Source: Rhodococcus gordoniae
Lineage (GTDB): Bacteria; Actinomycetota; Actinomycetes; Mycobacteriales; Mycobacteriaceae
NCBI RefSeq assembly: GCF_001646655.1
Contig: NZ_LPZN01000011.1
Location: forward strand, 1-64,000
Length of the DNA stretch: 64,000 nt
Direction: 5' to 3'
In this document: positions 52,701-61,477 of the stretch, piece after piece
How the letters are laid out: each line of letters starts with the position of its first letter
Numbering within the stretch: the first letter of the stretch is position 1
The notes under the pieces: generated by a model
The model's database searches: none
What the model was told of the DNA's origin: nothing
The model's input: only the letters and a program-made list of their open reading frames with translations
Made by a program: the position numbers and the translations under genes

Positions 52701-54140
52701 GTCGCGAGTATCGGTAAGGGAACCGGGCGCTACGCGGAACGTTATCGGGCGGCCGCGCGCGAGGCCATGCAGGTCGCGCAGGGCGCGGTGCCGGCCTGGG
52801 TGATGCCGCTGCAACAGGTGCTGGCTTCGATTCCGCCCGAGCAGAATTCGTTCGACGTCGTCATCGTCGACGAAGCGAGCCAGACCGACATCAGCAGCCT
52901 GTTCCTGCTGTGGTTGGCGCCGCGCGTGATCATCGTCGGCGACGACAAGCAGTGTGCACCGAGTGCGGTGTCGCTGGGTGCGCTCGACGGGGTGTTCAGT
53001 CGCCTCGACTCGTACCTGCCCGACATCCCGAACTACCTGCGCGACAGCTTCACTCCGCGGTCGAGCCTGTTCTCGTTGCTGCGGTCGAGGTTCGGCAGCA
53101 TCGTCCGGTTGCGCGAGCACTTCCGGTCGATGCCGGAGATCATCGCGTGGTCGAGCGACCAGTTCTACGCCGACGATCCGTTGGTTCCCATGCGGCAGTA
53201 CGGCTCCGATCGTCTGCAGCCGTTGCGCACCACGCTTGTCGAGGACGCGGCCGTCACCGGCCAGAACTCGACGCTGACGAACTACGCCGAGGCACACGCC
53301 CTGGTCGACACGCTCGTGAAGTGCGTCGAGGATCCCGCCTACGACGGCAAGACCTTCGGTGTGGTGGTGCTGCAGGGGCAGCTGCAGGTCGACATCATCC
53401 AGAACGAGCTGCTGGACCGGCTCACCCCGGAGCAGTGGGAGGAACGCAGGCTCCGTGTCGGCACGCCCCCGGACTTCCAGGGCGACGAACGGAACGTGGT
53501 GTTCCTGTCGATGGTCGTCGCGCCCGAACAGAACATCGCGGCGTTGACCCGGACCGAATACCAGCGACGCTTCAACGTCGCGGCCTCGCGTGCCCAGGAC
53601 CAGCTGTGGCTGTTCCACTCGAGGACGATCGACACGCTGCGTCGCACCGACCTGCGGTACTCGCTGCTCACCCACATGCGGACTACGTCCCCGCGCCCGG
53701 CCGAGCCGATGCCCGCCGGCGTGACGCGCGACGAGCGGCACGAGGCGTTCGACAGCCTCTTCCAGCAGGACGTCTTCCTGGACATCGCTACTCGCGGCTA
53801 TCACGTGAACCCGCGGGTCGAGGTGAACGGACACTTCATCGATCTCGTCGTGACCGGGGCGGCAGGCAAGCTGGCAGTCGCCTGCGACGACGAGCAGTGG
53901 CACACGAGCCCCGACCGGCAGAACGCCGATCTGGAGCGAGAGCGTGAACTGCACCGCAGTGGCTGGAAGTTCTGGCGGGTCCGGGAATCTGAGTACTACC
54001 TCGACCCGGTCGCCGCCCTGTCAGGACTGTGGGAGGAGCTGGAACGTCGCGGGATCGCGCCGGGCCGGATGGATGCAACGGTCGTCGGTGAGATCGCCGA
54101 TCCGGGTACGCGATTGATGGCGGGAATGGACGACTACTGA
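49758..54140 (+). CDS. Large SF1 (Upf1-like) helicase with C-terminal restriction-endonuclease-like domain
   Basis: 1460 residues. The N-terminal 330 residues are unassigned. Walker A is GPPGTGKTHTIANI with Lys370. A 660-residue insertion, largely coiled-coil, separates it from Walker B VIVDEASQTD (Asp1038-Glu1039) and motif III GDDKQCAPSAV. The second RecA domain has LREHFRSMPEII, TPPDFQGDERNVVFLSMV and FNVAASRAQDQLWLF. The last 110 residues (RVEVNGHFIDLVVTGAAGKL, AVACDDEQWH, SGWKFWRVRESEYY) form a Vsr/DUF559-like or MTES_1575-like nuclease fold. SF1 helicase plus Vsr-like nuclease chains are known among phage-defence candidates. GTG 49758 has GGAGAG upstream. Confidence 0.85.
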   Translation: MESGESEPQLRDRVQRLLAFLAELVKARSAPVRVVDKHRAVMSLEEGNIRAGLRPHAASGDIVLRSRRAQLEDPPRPPAELAKYVHGDIADSAVEPELDPQTIGTDGLEVWLTDWRAWAVVDRERQAASHLYSFLQRAMLDLEDQPESLELVVASGLLHLSEGVAGARVHTHLITQAALIERQGDSGDLVVRLSPSAGPSLEDVQLLTGLEVFDPTSVRELHDALVTQVASPLDPAARAFLKSWADRALTVPVDVVERADEASSSDAFVTPSPVLVLRKRGAHALIEYYSRMTEAAADESNPVPLGLAQLVEAIEPADRVAWLDRIGTPSTEFTGEQLMPLPANEEQRDIIDRLAGDSGVVVEGPPGTGKTHTIANIVAALLARGQRVLVTSEKAQALRVLREKLPSELQELCVAVTDPVHGGTVELTRSVSEIAIRKAQFNVRRAQERIDELTTQRNDALERRATLMEQIRQARAEETEVHADVAAGYEGTAASIVRRVRAHEAKYAWLPAPLLTDTPPLTVDELVTLHSLHQRSSVERARRRQQRFPELSLPTQRELQYACAAVSQASSGTTNGETQGLLRVLESASLEALGRIRDLCEQLQGALEDADRLDARIQRVADDVLSGRAQHLWGKTAELAELVQAAQEADRIIGAGSVETAVTGRQAFEAYDALARKLEGGDTWRSGFTRFRRSDEQSAVEALGELATVDGVAATTAQTARIVAEHLRALEAIRVARVVLRDLGIDIELDESRSRAVGTLVFLDRDRAIVDNLVARVHDVESALREVHPGAPRITSIEQARSTAESARTIAAAGTAEASKNWLESIGMYVRSQISGGASPEGRALARAFHDADFDAINAALDAWDRAAGEQREELELVSLHARLTTAAPALAQALAENPLSLAWPVRLADVEEAWAWRRADEWVRRFQERNDDGQFERELDAVEKDLARLTTELVEEKAWSACLDRTTAEQVQALHSYRDHVASIGKGTGRYAERYRAAAREAMQVAQGAVPAWVMPLQQVLASIPPEQNSFDVVIVDEASQTDISSLFLLWLAPRVIIVGDDKQCAPSAVSLGALDGVFSRLDSYLPDIPNYLRDSFTPRSSLFSLLRSRFGSIVRLREHFRSMPEIIAWSSDQFYADDPLVPMRQYGSDRLQPLRTTLVEDAAVTGQNSTLTNYAEAHALVDTLVKCVEDPAYDGKTFGVVVLQGQLQVDIIQNELLDRLTPEQWEERRLRVGTPPDFQGDERNVVFLSMVVAPEQNIAALTRTEYQRRFNVAASRAQDQLWLFHSRTIDTLRRTDLRYSLLTHMRTTSPRPAEPMPAGVTRDERHEAFDSLFQQDVFLDIATRGYHVNPRVEVNGHFIDLVVTGAAGKLAVACDDEQWHTSPDRQNADLERERELHRSGWKFWRVRESEYYLDPVAALSGLWEELERRGIAPGRMDATVVGEIADPGTRLMAGMDDY

Positions 54141-54190
54141 AACGACTGGGCCGCCCCAGCGTTCGCGGTGGCCATCGGATAGAGAAAGAT

Positions 54191-55179
54191 CTATGACGGC
54201 ATAGCGATGAACGTCAACGGATCCGACTTCTCGAATCGGCCGCTGACACTGCCCGCGAGACCACCTTCGAGTGCCGTGTCGCCCAGGAGGTCGAGCTTGC
54301 CCGCCGGTGCGCCTTCCGAGAGGTCGAGATCGCTCAGGTCGACCCATACGATGTTGGGGCGCGTCGTCGATTCGAACACGTAACGCTTCTCGGCGAGGTC
54401 GGCCACCGTCTGCCAGATCGTCTGCGAAGCAGACGGTTTTCCGGGTTCGGGTACGCGGAACGGCTGCGCGGCATTGCGGATCACGCTGAGAACGCCCGCG
54501 ATCGCCTGCACTTGGCTCTGCGGTTCCGGAAGGCTGCCGACGTAATGCGCTGCGCGAGCGAACCTGTCGGACGCATTACCGGTGCCGGGGAGTGGTGCCT
54601 CACCGCCGAATCCCTTCACCTTCTTCAGCAGTTCCAGCTGTTCGCCGTAGGCGGGGGAGTTCGTCATGACGGCGTAGTCGCGGCTGTGCCAGACCGTCGG
54701 TGTGCCGTCGAGGTATTCGATGATCGCGGAGTCGCCGGTCGCGTCGTCGAGTGCGAGATGCACGGCGGGTACCCACCGGTCGCCGGGTCGCCCAGCGGAA
54801 CGACCTGCACGCCGGTCTTCTCGATCCAGTCGACGGCCTCGGCGACGGTCGCGAAGTGGTCGAGGAAGTACTGCATCCACACCGCAACGCTGAGCGCGGG
54901 TCGGCTCTTGTCGTGGGTGCCGTAGTCCGATTCGGTGAGCCACAGGATGTGCCCACCGAGGCCGGCCTCGTTGAGTCCGTCGACGGTCATCATGTCGTAG
55001 GCACCCGCGACCACACTGCCGTACTTCGACGTCCACGAGAGTTGTCCACCGACACCGTCGTCGCGAGTGATACCCCGGGGGAGCGCCCACAGATTGGTGG
55101 CGGTTTCGCGGTGGTAATCCATGTTGCGTCCCACGAGCACTTGACCGGACAGGCCGTTCCACACAACTCGTGTGCACAT
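54191..55179 (-). pseudogene. Frameshifted choloylglycine-hydrolase-like Ntn amidase
   Basis: The 5' part from ATG 55179 starts MCTRVVWNGLSGQVLVGRNM, where Cys2 is the N-terminal nucleophile of penicillin V acylase/bile-salt-hydrolase enzymes; GRNMDY and TVDGLNEAGLGGHIL are family motifs. After LGDPATG near 54775 the reading frame shifts, and homologous sequence continues in another frame (RWVPAVHLALDDATGDSAII, VMTNSPAYGEQL, FVESTTRPN-like end) to the stop at 54191. One base appears to be missing. A GGAAGGTG ribosome-binding site supports the start. Either the gene is inactive or the assembly has an error. These enzymes hydrolyse linear amides such as penicillin V, bile salts or acyl-homoserine lactones. 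Confidence 0.75.
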
Positions 55180-55360
55180 ATGCGACACCTTCCCGCGGTA
55201 GATCCGCGTCGACGAATTATCGATCCCCGTGAATCGACGTACTCCGGTTCGCATTCCTGTGTCGATTCACAAGCGATATCGAGGTTGTATCACGGGGTGG
55301 TGCGAGAAACCTGGAGAAAACTCGATTCGCCGGACTAAGCGGGAGGGTGAATTCTCCTCG

Positions 55361-57097
55361 TCACTCATCCGACGACAGTGCGTCGAAGACCGCCTTCACG
55401 CGCACCTCGTCCTCGATGCCGAGAATGTCCGCCCAGAAGAACCCGGCCTCGGTCGTGTAGGCGTGGCCGTGGCCACCGGGCACTTCGGCGGCGAACACCA
55501 TGTCAAGCGTGACCTGCCAGAACGTCACGAACGGAATCCACGACATCCCCTTGTCGATGTCGGCGCCGCGCTCCTCGCGCAGCCAGTCCGGGCGGTGCCG
55601 GACCAGTTGGGAGGACCACCACACGATCGGATCGCTGGGATGCTGCCAGTACACGATGCGGGGAGATTCCCAGTCGCGCAGGCCGTCGAGTTCGGTGAGG
55701 TCGTCGGGTGTCGCAGCGAATCGCACGTTCTGCCCGCCGTAGATGACCGGGAGAATTTCGCGACTTCCCGGATCGCGCGAATCGGTGATACGTCGCCACT
55801 GCTCTGTGAAATTCGGTGTGCCCACCCAAAGCGCGCCGTCGGTTCGGGTGATCATGTCCTGCACGCCGGCGAAGGCCGATTGACCTCCGTACGAGCCCAG
55901 TGATTCGCCGAAGACGAGCAGCTTCGGCCGGGTTTCCGGATCGAGGACACTCCATCTCGCGTACACCGCCTCGAACAACGCGCGACCTGCATTGCGGGGC
56001 GAGACCCGGTCGGCGAGGAAAGCCAGGGGACTGGCGAGAAACGAATACTGCATGGCTGCGATGGCCGAGTTGCCGTCCGAGAGGTATTCCAGGGCGGCGG
56101 CGACGTCCTGGTTCACCCAGCCACGACCTGTCGTCGTAGCCACGGCGAGGTACTCGCGCTCGAAGGCGCCTGTGCGGTCGAGTTCGGCAACGACATGGGA
56201 CGCGAGCACCTCCATCTCGTCGTAGTCCGTGTAGCCGTCGAGATTGTCGAGGGAGCGGTAACCGGCGTAGACCCGGATGGGCATCATCGCGGGTCCACCG
56301 GTCACCGCGGTGATCTCCTCCGGAGACGGACCGCCTGCGACGAACGTGCGGCCCTCACGGCCCAGCGAATCCCACGGTTCGAGCGACGCGTCCGACCCGG
56401 ATCGTTCCGGCGCCTGCGGCTGCTCGACTCCGTCGGCGGTGCCCTCGTCCACGGCCATCGCCGATCCGTTGGCGATACGCGCGATCTCCACCGACAGCAG
56501 GCCTTCCACCGCCCAGAACACGATCAACCCGACCAGCACGACACTCACGATCCGCGCCAACGGCCTCGGCAACACGCGGACGACGAGGCCGGTGACCCAC
56601 TGCGCCACGCGCCGCAGACCGCGACCGATGATGAGCAGGAGCAGCGCCACGACCACGGAGACGAGCAGGACGCCGGGATAGTCCCAGCTACTGCCGGGTT
56701 CCATCCCGACGAGTTCGCGGCTGATGTCCTGCCACCACGAACCGAGGACGAGGAAGGTCGGCACCACCACGACGGCGACCACCGCGAGCAGGTACCAACC
56801 GACCTTCTTGACGGTCGCCGACCAGTTCGTCTCGAAGCCGCACTTGCGGACGATCCAGGCGAGGAGCACGCCGATCCCGTAGCCCGTGATGACGCTGATG
56901 CCGGTCGCGACGCCCTGCAGGTACCAGGGGCGGGGAAGCAGTGACGGTGACAGCGACCAGCAGTAGAACAGCAGCGCGACGGCGAGGCCGACCGGATGGA
57001 ACCGTCCCAACCATCGCAGGATCCCGTCCTTCAGCCGAGCCGAGAACGAAGGGGACGGCTCAGGAGGTGCGGGCGGTGTATCGAGGGTCGTGGTCAT
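55361..57097 (-). CDS. Membrane alpha/beta-hydrolase (Abhydrolase_9 type), paralogue 1
   Basis: 578 residues. The N-terminal half contains four or five transmembrane helices (GLAVALLFYCWSLSPSLLPR is the family signature, followed by WYLQGVATGISVITGYGIG). The C-terminal half is an alpha/beta-hydrolase catalytic domain with RTFVAGG near its start, the nucleophile elbow VFGESLGSYGG, an Asp region and the C-terminal GHGHAY. These proteins are common in mycobacteria and rhodococci and may act on lipids at the membrane; their substrates are unknown. It lies 109 bases from its paralogue on the same strand, so they may be co-transcribed. Confidence 0.82.
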   Translation of the reverse strand: MTTTLDTPPAPPEPSPSFSARLKDGILRWLGRFHPVGLAVALLFYCWSLSPSLLPRPWYLQGVATGISVITGYGIGVLLAWIVRKCGFETNWSATVKKVGWYLLAVVAVVVVPTFLVLGSWWQDISRELVGMEPGSSWDYPGVLLVSVVVALLLLIIGRGLRRVAQWVTGLVVRVLPRPLARIVSVVLVGLIVFWAVEGLLSVEIARIANGSAMAVDEGTADGVEQPQAPERSGSDASLEPWDSLGREGRTFVAGGPSPEEITAVTGGPAMMPIRVYAGYRSLDNLDGYTDYDEMEVLASHVVAELDRTGAFEREYLAVATTTGRGWVNQDVAAALEYLSDGNSAIAAMQYSFLASPLAFLADRVSPRNAGRALFEAVYARWSVLDPETRPKLLVFGESLGSYGGQSAFAGVQDMITRTDGALWVGTPNFTEQWRRITDSRDPGSREILPVIYGGQNVRFAATPDDLTELDGLRDWESPRIVYWQHPSDPIVWWSSQLVRHRPDWLREERGADIDKGMSWIPFVTFWQVTLDMVFAAEVPGGHGHAYTTEAGFFWADILGIEDEVRVKAVFDALSSDE

Positions 57098-57206
57098 CGG
57101 CGGTCACTTTCGTCGGTACCAGTGCGCAGGAAGGCATGGCGAAGAGACGGAATGCGAAGCCGTAGGGGAGAAACTATCAGAGCCTCGGGCAGCGTGCCGT
57201 GTTCGA

Positions 57207-58922
57207 CTACTCGTCCGCGGTGTTCAAATGTCCGACGGCCTCAGCGATCCGCTGCGTGTCGGCGAACGTCCACCCCTCAGGTGACGTCACCGCGGCCCAG
57301 CCGTAGGGGATGAGGTCCTCGTAGTTGTGCCCGTGACCGACGGGTGGCGACGTGCCGACCATGATGTCGGCCGCGACCTGAGCGAAGGTGACGATCGGGT
57401 ACCACCGCATCGACGGTGAGCGATCCGCACCGGGAGGTTCGGCGAGCCAGTCGGGTCGCTCGAACAGCAGTCCCGGTCCCCACCACACCACCGGATCGGA
57501 CGCATGCTGCAGATACAGAATCCGCGGGTCGTTCCACGGTCCCTGCTGATCCTCGAGCGTCTGCAGGTCGGAGGCGAACCGCACCGCGACACCGTCCTCG
57601 TAGACGGGCAGGACCTCAGGGCTGCCGGGGTCGCGATGGTCGACGATGCTGCGCCACAACTGGTTCGAATTCGGCGGTCCGACGAAGAGCGCGCCGTCGA
57701 TCTTCCTGCGCATGTCGTCGATGTCGTCGAAGGCCGCCTCGGCAGACTGCGAGCCGAGGCTTTCGCCGTAGACCACGAGCTTCGGTCGCTGCTCCTCCGG
57801 CAGTTGCGACCAGCGTTCGTGAACCCCGTTGATCAGTGCGTCGCCGGCTGCCTTGGCGGCGGAACCGTCGACGAGGAAGGAGATCCAGCTCGGCAGGAAG
57901 GAGTACTGGATCGCAGCGATTGCAGAGTTGCCGTTGTAGATCATCTCGATCGAGTCGGCGGCGAACGGGTTCACCCACCCGGTGCCGGTGGTGCCGGCGA
58001 CCACGAGGATCTCGCGTTCCCACGCTTTCGTGCGGTCGAGTTCGTCGAGGATCAGCTGCACCTGCTCATCGGTGGTGCCGCCGGCTTCGAGCCCTGCGTA
58101 TACCCGTATGGGTTCGAGTGCGGGAGCGCCGTTCAGTTCGGTCAGCTCCTCGGCGTCCATCCCACCGGCGACGAACGTGCGTCCCTGACGACCGAGGCTC
58201 TCCCACGACGACGGCGACGCCGGGCTGCCGGACCGCTCGGGAACCTGTGGCTGTTCCACGCCTGGGTCGGTGCTGTTGTTGTCGTCGGCGAAGACGACAC
58301 GTGCCGCCGCAGAACTGCTCGCAAGCAAAACCTGGTCGACGAACACGACTACCGCGAGCACGAGAATCACCGGTGCGAGGATGCCTGCTGCGGCGACCGG
58401 AACACGAAGGCGGGTCGCGAGGAACTCCGCGAAGCGTCGTCCGACCCACCGCAAGCCCCGTGCAATGTAGAGGAGCACGGCAAAGATTGCGACGCTCACC
58501 AGACCGGTCCGCAGATACGCGAAGCCCGTCGTGGTCTCGATACCCATGAGCGCACGGACCTCGTTCTGCCATTCCGCCGCGGCGAGCAGACTTCCCGCGA
58601 GTGTTCCCACCGCGACGAGAGCGACCAGCACCTCGGCGATGAGCCGAGCAGTGTGGCCTCGCCGCCACGTGAGCCGCGGAGCGATCCATCGCCGCGCGGG
58701 AAAGGCGATGAGCACACCGATGCCATAGCCGACGATGCTCGTCACGCCACTGATCAGACCCTGGAAATACCACTCGCGGGGGATGAGTGAGGGGCTCAGG
58801 CTCCACGCGAAGAAGAGCAGGGCGACGACGAGGCCGACGAAGTCGAGGCCGAAGACAGAGAGGTGGCGTCGGGTGTTTTCACTCGACTCGTCGATTTCGA
58901 GGGGGGTGGCGGGAGCGGTCAC
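57207..58922 (-). CDS. Membrane alpha/beta-hydrolase (Abhydrolase_9 type), paralogue 2
   Basis: 571 residues with the same layout as the downstream paralogue: the signature FAWSLSPSLIPREWYFQG, a set of transmembrane helices, VEQPQVPERSGSPAS linker, GREGRTF-like catalytic start (LGRQGRTFVAGG), the elbow VYGESLGSQSA and a C-terminal VGHGHNYEDL. By eye the two proteins are about half identical, so they are an old tandem duplication. Retention of all catalytic motifs in both suggests different substrates. The start at 58922 is GTG, and the first 20 residues are Thr/Glu-rich and cytoplasmic. Confidence 0.82.
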   Translation of the reverse strand: MTAPATPLEIDESSENTRRHLSVFGLDFVGLVVALLFFAWSLSPSLIPREWYFQGLISGVTSIVGYGIGVLIAFPARRWIAPRLTWRRGHTARLIAEVLVALVAVGTLAGSLLAAAEWQNEVRALMGIETTTGFAYLRTGLVSVAIFAVLLYIARGLRWVGRRFAEFLATRLRVPVAAAGILAPVILVLAVVVFVDQVLLASSSAAARVVFADDNNSTDPGVEQPQVPERSGSPASPSSWESLGRQGRTFVAGGMDAEELTELNGAPALEPIRVYAGLEAGGTTDEQVQLILDELDRTKAWEREILVVAGTTGTGWVNPFAADSIEMIYNGNSAIAAIQYSFLPSWISFLVDGSAAKAAGDALINGVHERWSQLPEEQRPKLVVYGESLGSQSAEAAFDDIDDMRRKIDGALFVGPPNSNQLWRSIVDHRDPGSPEVLPVYEDGVAVRFASDLQTLEDQQGPWNDPRILYLQHASDPVVWWGPGLLFERPDWLAEPPGADRSPSMRWYPIVTFAQVAADIMVGTSPPVGHGHNYEDLIPYGWAAVTSPEGWTFADTQRIAEAVGHLNTADE

Positions 58923-59227
58923 GGTGCGACAGTAACTAATACGGAACGTGTACGCCGTCTATCGACCTTCCGCGCGATGGGGGTATGTCGGTAGGGCATA
59001 TCTGCGACTCAGGTAATTTACGCTCGGATCTCAGGCTCCGCCGCCTACCCACGAACTCATCTTTTCAAAGTCGGTGCGCGCCTGGCCCGTCCCCAGACCT
59101 TCACCCGTCATCGTCCTCCCCTCGCCCTGAGCTCTCACCTGAGCGGGTAGGTCGACGATGGGATTGGGAATTCACCGATTGGAGTCGCTTTGCGGTCATG
59201 GTCGACTGAGAGAGGCAACGAGACGGC
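58923..59227. other. Intergenic region
   Basis: About 300 bases of lower GC content upstream of the minus-strand hydrolase. It probably contains that gene's promoter. No gene or RNA structure is recognisable. Confidence 0.4.
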
Positions 59228-59668
59228 TCAGAGATCCCACACCTGATCGGGATCGTCGAGCGCCGCGCGAATCTGTCCGAGATCACCGAGGTCGGCCAGG
59301 GGAGAAGTCTTGGCGATATCGACGATCCCTCGCAGGACCTCGCTGATCACCTGTGAATTCTCTTGCTCCAGTGCCTGATCCAGTCGGGAGAACAACGCAT
59401 CGAAGGTTGTGCGGCGTTCGGCGAAGGACTGCTCGAAGTAGTCCCTGACGATCGACTCGGCCGACTTGATGCGCTGAACTTCCGCGGTTGCGTAGGTGTG
59501 CAGACGGGCGCGTTTCGTTTGTTCGACAGCGTGGATCTCGATGCACTCCTGCGCGGCGGTGACCAGCTGCGAGAGCGCTGCGAAACCGTCGACCGCAGCA
59601 ATATTGCGTTTCACCGAGCCCAATACCTCGCCCTCGTGCACTTTCCGGTCAGCCTTGTTCGGCGCCAC
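59228..59668 (-). CDS. Small helical protein of the vWA-linked module
   Basis: 146 residues, soluble and almost all helical (ALSQLVTAAQECIEIHAVEQ, TYATAEVQRIKSAESIVRDYF, RTTFDALFSRLDQALEQ), ending in an acidic DDPDQVWDL. No family is recognised. Its start overlaps the end of the preceding 333-residue gene by 20 bases on the same strand, so they form one operon. The coiled-coil-like character suggests it binds the larger partner. Confidence 0.65.
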   Translation of the reverse strand: MAPNKADRKVHEGEVLGSVKRNIAAVDGFAALSQLVTAAQECIEIHAVEQTKRARLHTYATAEVQRIKSAESIVRDYFEQSFAERRTTFDALFSRLDQALEQENSQVISEVLRGIVDIAKTSPLADLGDLGQIRAALDDPDQVWDL

Positions 59669-60650
59669 GGTCGTCTCCTTCGGTCATCGGGCGGTACCGC
59701 ACGGTCAGATTCGCGCTGTTCTCGGTGAGCTCGCCGTCTTCGTCGAGAATGGGAGTCGCGGCGACGTCCCGGACTGCCTTCGACAGCGTGATTGCCTGTT
59801 GGAAGCGCGACGCATGTATGCGCGCATCGAAGGGCTCGGACTCGAGTACGTCCAGGGCTGCGACTGCTTTGACGGTCAGTGCGCCGAGCACGGAGCGCAA
59901 TTCGTCGATGCGGTGGTCGACGGCGGTCAGGAGAGTGTCGGTGGTGCCCAATTCGGCATTCGCGATGTCGATCTCGGCTTGGAACTCGGCCGCTTCGGTG
60001 AGTGCCTTCTGGCCTTGCCCCTTGATGACGAATCCGCTGATGAGGAGAGCGGGGCCGATCGTCACCACATTCAGCGCGGCCGCGCCGAGTGCCACACCGC
60101 CACCGCCGGCCGAGAGCGCGCCTCCGCCGAGCCATGCCATTGCGGCGCTCTGTGCGGCTGCTCCCGAGAGACCGGATATGGCGGCCCCTGTGCTTGCAAC
60201 ACCGAAGCTCGTGGCGGCCGCCGATACTGCGGATGCGGTGCCGACACCGGTCGCAACCGATGCCATGGCTCCGCCGAGCCAACCGCCCAGATTCAGGTCG
60301 AGGCCGTTCGGTCCGTCGACCTGCGTGATGCCGGCCTGGAGACCGTCGGCCAGCAGCCGTTCGTTCTCCCGTACCTGCTTCTCGTGTCGACGCAAGAACT
60401 CCGCCATGCGGATGACAACGTCGGTCAACGCCTGTTGCTGTTGCCCGCCCAGCGCTTCGAGTTGGGCGTTGGTCTTCTCGACGCGTTCTACGATCGCGTC
60501 GCGGCGCTTGGTGTACTGCTCGTGAGCCCTGCGCAGTTGGTCCGCCGCCTTCTTGCGGTCGGCGATGCCTTTGCCGCTGAGCGCGACGCCGCCGCCGCCC
60601 GTCACGGCGCCGATGGCGATCAGCGCGGCCGGAATCAGAGGTAGGACCAT
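59649..60650 (-). CDS. Coiled-coil protein with long Gly/Ala-rich hydrophobic centre
   Basis: 333 residues. It begins with a short hydrophobic segment (MVLPLIPAALIAIGAVTGGG), followed by a strongly charged helix (ADRKKAADQLRRAHEQYTKR, about residues 30-110), then a central 100-residue Gly/Ala-rich hydrophobic region (about 125-235) that resembles membrane-inserting segments, then a second helical region (AEFQAEIDIANAELG). Such helix-hydrophobic-helix layouts occur in pore-forming or membrane-remodelling proteins, but I cannot name a family. GAAGGAG precedes the ATG. It is divergent from the three-helix membrane protein/vWA operon. Confidence 0.7.
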   Translation of the reverse strand: MVLPLIPAALIAIGAVTGGGGVALSGKGIADRKKAADQLRRAHEQYTKRRDAIVERVEKTNAQLEALGGQQQQALTDVVIRMAEFLRRHEKQVRENERLLADGLQAGITQVDGPNGLDLNLGGWLGGAMASVATGVGTASAVSAAATSFGVASTGAAISGLSGAAAQSAAMAWLGGGALSAGGGGVALGAAALNVVTIGPALLISGFVIKGQGQKALTEAAEFQAEIDIANAELGTTDTLLTAVDHRIDELRSVLGALTVKAVAALDVLESEPFDARIHASRFQQAITLSKAVRDVAATPILDEDGELTENSANLTVRYRPMTEGDDRGAEQG

Positions 60651-60955
60651 GAGCTCTCCTTCGTGTGGTCGGCCCAGTGTGCCACTCGACCCGGACAAAT
60701 CAACCACCGCTCCGTCTGTATGGCAGGGACCGACGATTCCGAGGAAGGTTGGACCAGTCGGATCTCAGTGCCTGTAGGGACCAAATCCTCTGCCTCGGCG
60801 AGACCAACTGCGGACGATATTACGTTGGGGTAACGATCCCATTGGTACTCGTAACGGGCTGTGGGCGTCCCCCGATTGAAGGATCAATAACGCCGATATC
60901 TGCCGGGATGTACTCGCTCAGGAATCGGTCCGAAGCTAGCCCCCGAGAGAAGCCT
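60651..60955. promoter_or_regulatory. Divergent promoter region of the vWA-linked module
   Basis: About 300 bases between the two opposed operons, with lower GC content and TAACG repeats (GGTAACGATCCC, then CTCGTAACGGG at 60831-60855). It probably contains both promoters and may coordinate the four genes. Confidence 0.4.
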
Positions 60956-61477
60956 GTGCAGTCACCGTCCGACCCGTTCGATTTCAGCGAGTACTCGAGT
61001 TCGCGAGACGGGATCGACACACCATCGACGACCCCGAGTGGACCTGCATGGGGGAGCGCTCCGACCTTCGGTTCCCACCCGGACCCGTTCGGGCCGGGAG
61101 CGTCGTCGCCGGCATTTGCGTCTACCGATGTGTTCGCTTCCGAACAGCCGGTGCGTTCGTCCGGATTCTCGCAGGGCAAGACCCCCGTCGGGCGCGTCGT
61201 CGCGGCGTGCGCGGTCGCCGTCGTGGGTTTGGTTCTGGCGATCATCGCACTCGCGCTCGGCTCTGCGGGTTTCGCTGTCGCAGGCTGGGCCCTCGCCGGA
61301 CCGATCGCCGCTCTGCTCCTCGCCACGTACATGATCGCGGACACGAAGCAACGTGCCCTTCCGGTCTATCAGCCGTCGAAAGCGGCACAGGTCATCTATT
61401 GGGTAACCGTCGCGTGTGCGGCGGCGGGAGTGCTCCTCGGCGCATGGCAGATTGCGGATTGGTTCGGTCGACTGTGA
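60956..61477 (+). CDS. Membrane protein, disordered N-terminus plus three helices
   Basis: 173 residues. About 75 Ser/Pro/Gly-rich residues without predicted fold (DPFDFSEYSSSRDG, FGSHPDPFGPGASS) precede three transmembrane segments (VVAACAVAVVGLVLAIIALA; GFAVAGWALAGPIAALLLAT; VIYWVTVACAAAGVLLGAWQ). The GTG at 60956 is chosen from GAGAGAAG just upstream; an in-frame ATG at 60908 is an alternative. The disordered head would face the cytoplasm or wall depending on topology. Its stop overlaps the start of the vWA gene, so the two proteins are made together and may form a complex. Confidence 0.65.
   Translation: MQSPSDPFDFSEYSSSRDGIDTPSTTPSGPAWGSAPTFGSHPDPFGPGASSPAFASTDVFASEQPVRSSGFSQGKTPVGRVVAACAVAVVGLVLAIIALALGSAGFAVAGWALAGPIAALLLATYMIADTKQRALPVYQPSKAAQVIYWVTVACAAAGVLLGAWQIADWFGRL

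Noticed and set aside
49764-53954. 1396-codon minus-strand frame opposite the helicase
   Set aside because: Helicase motifs are in the plus-strand frame. The antisense product is low-complexity Arg/Val/Asp with no domain.
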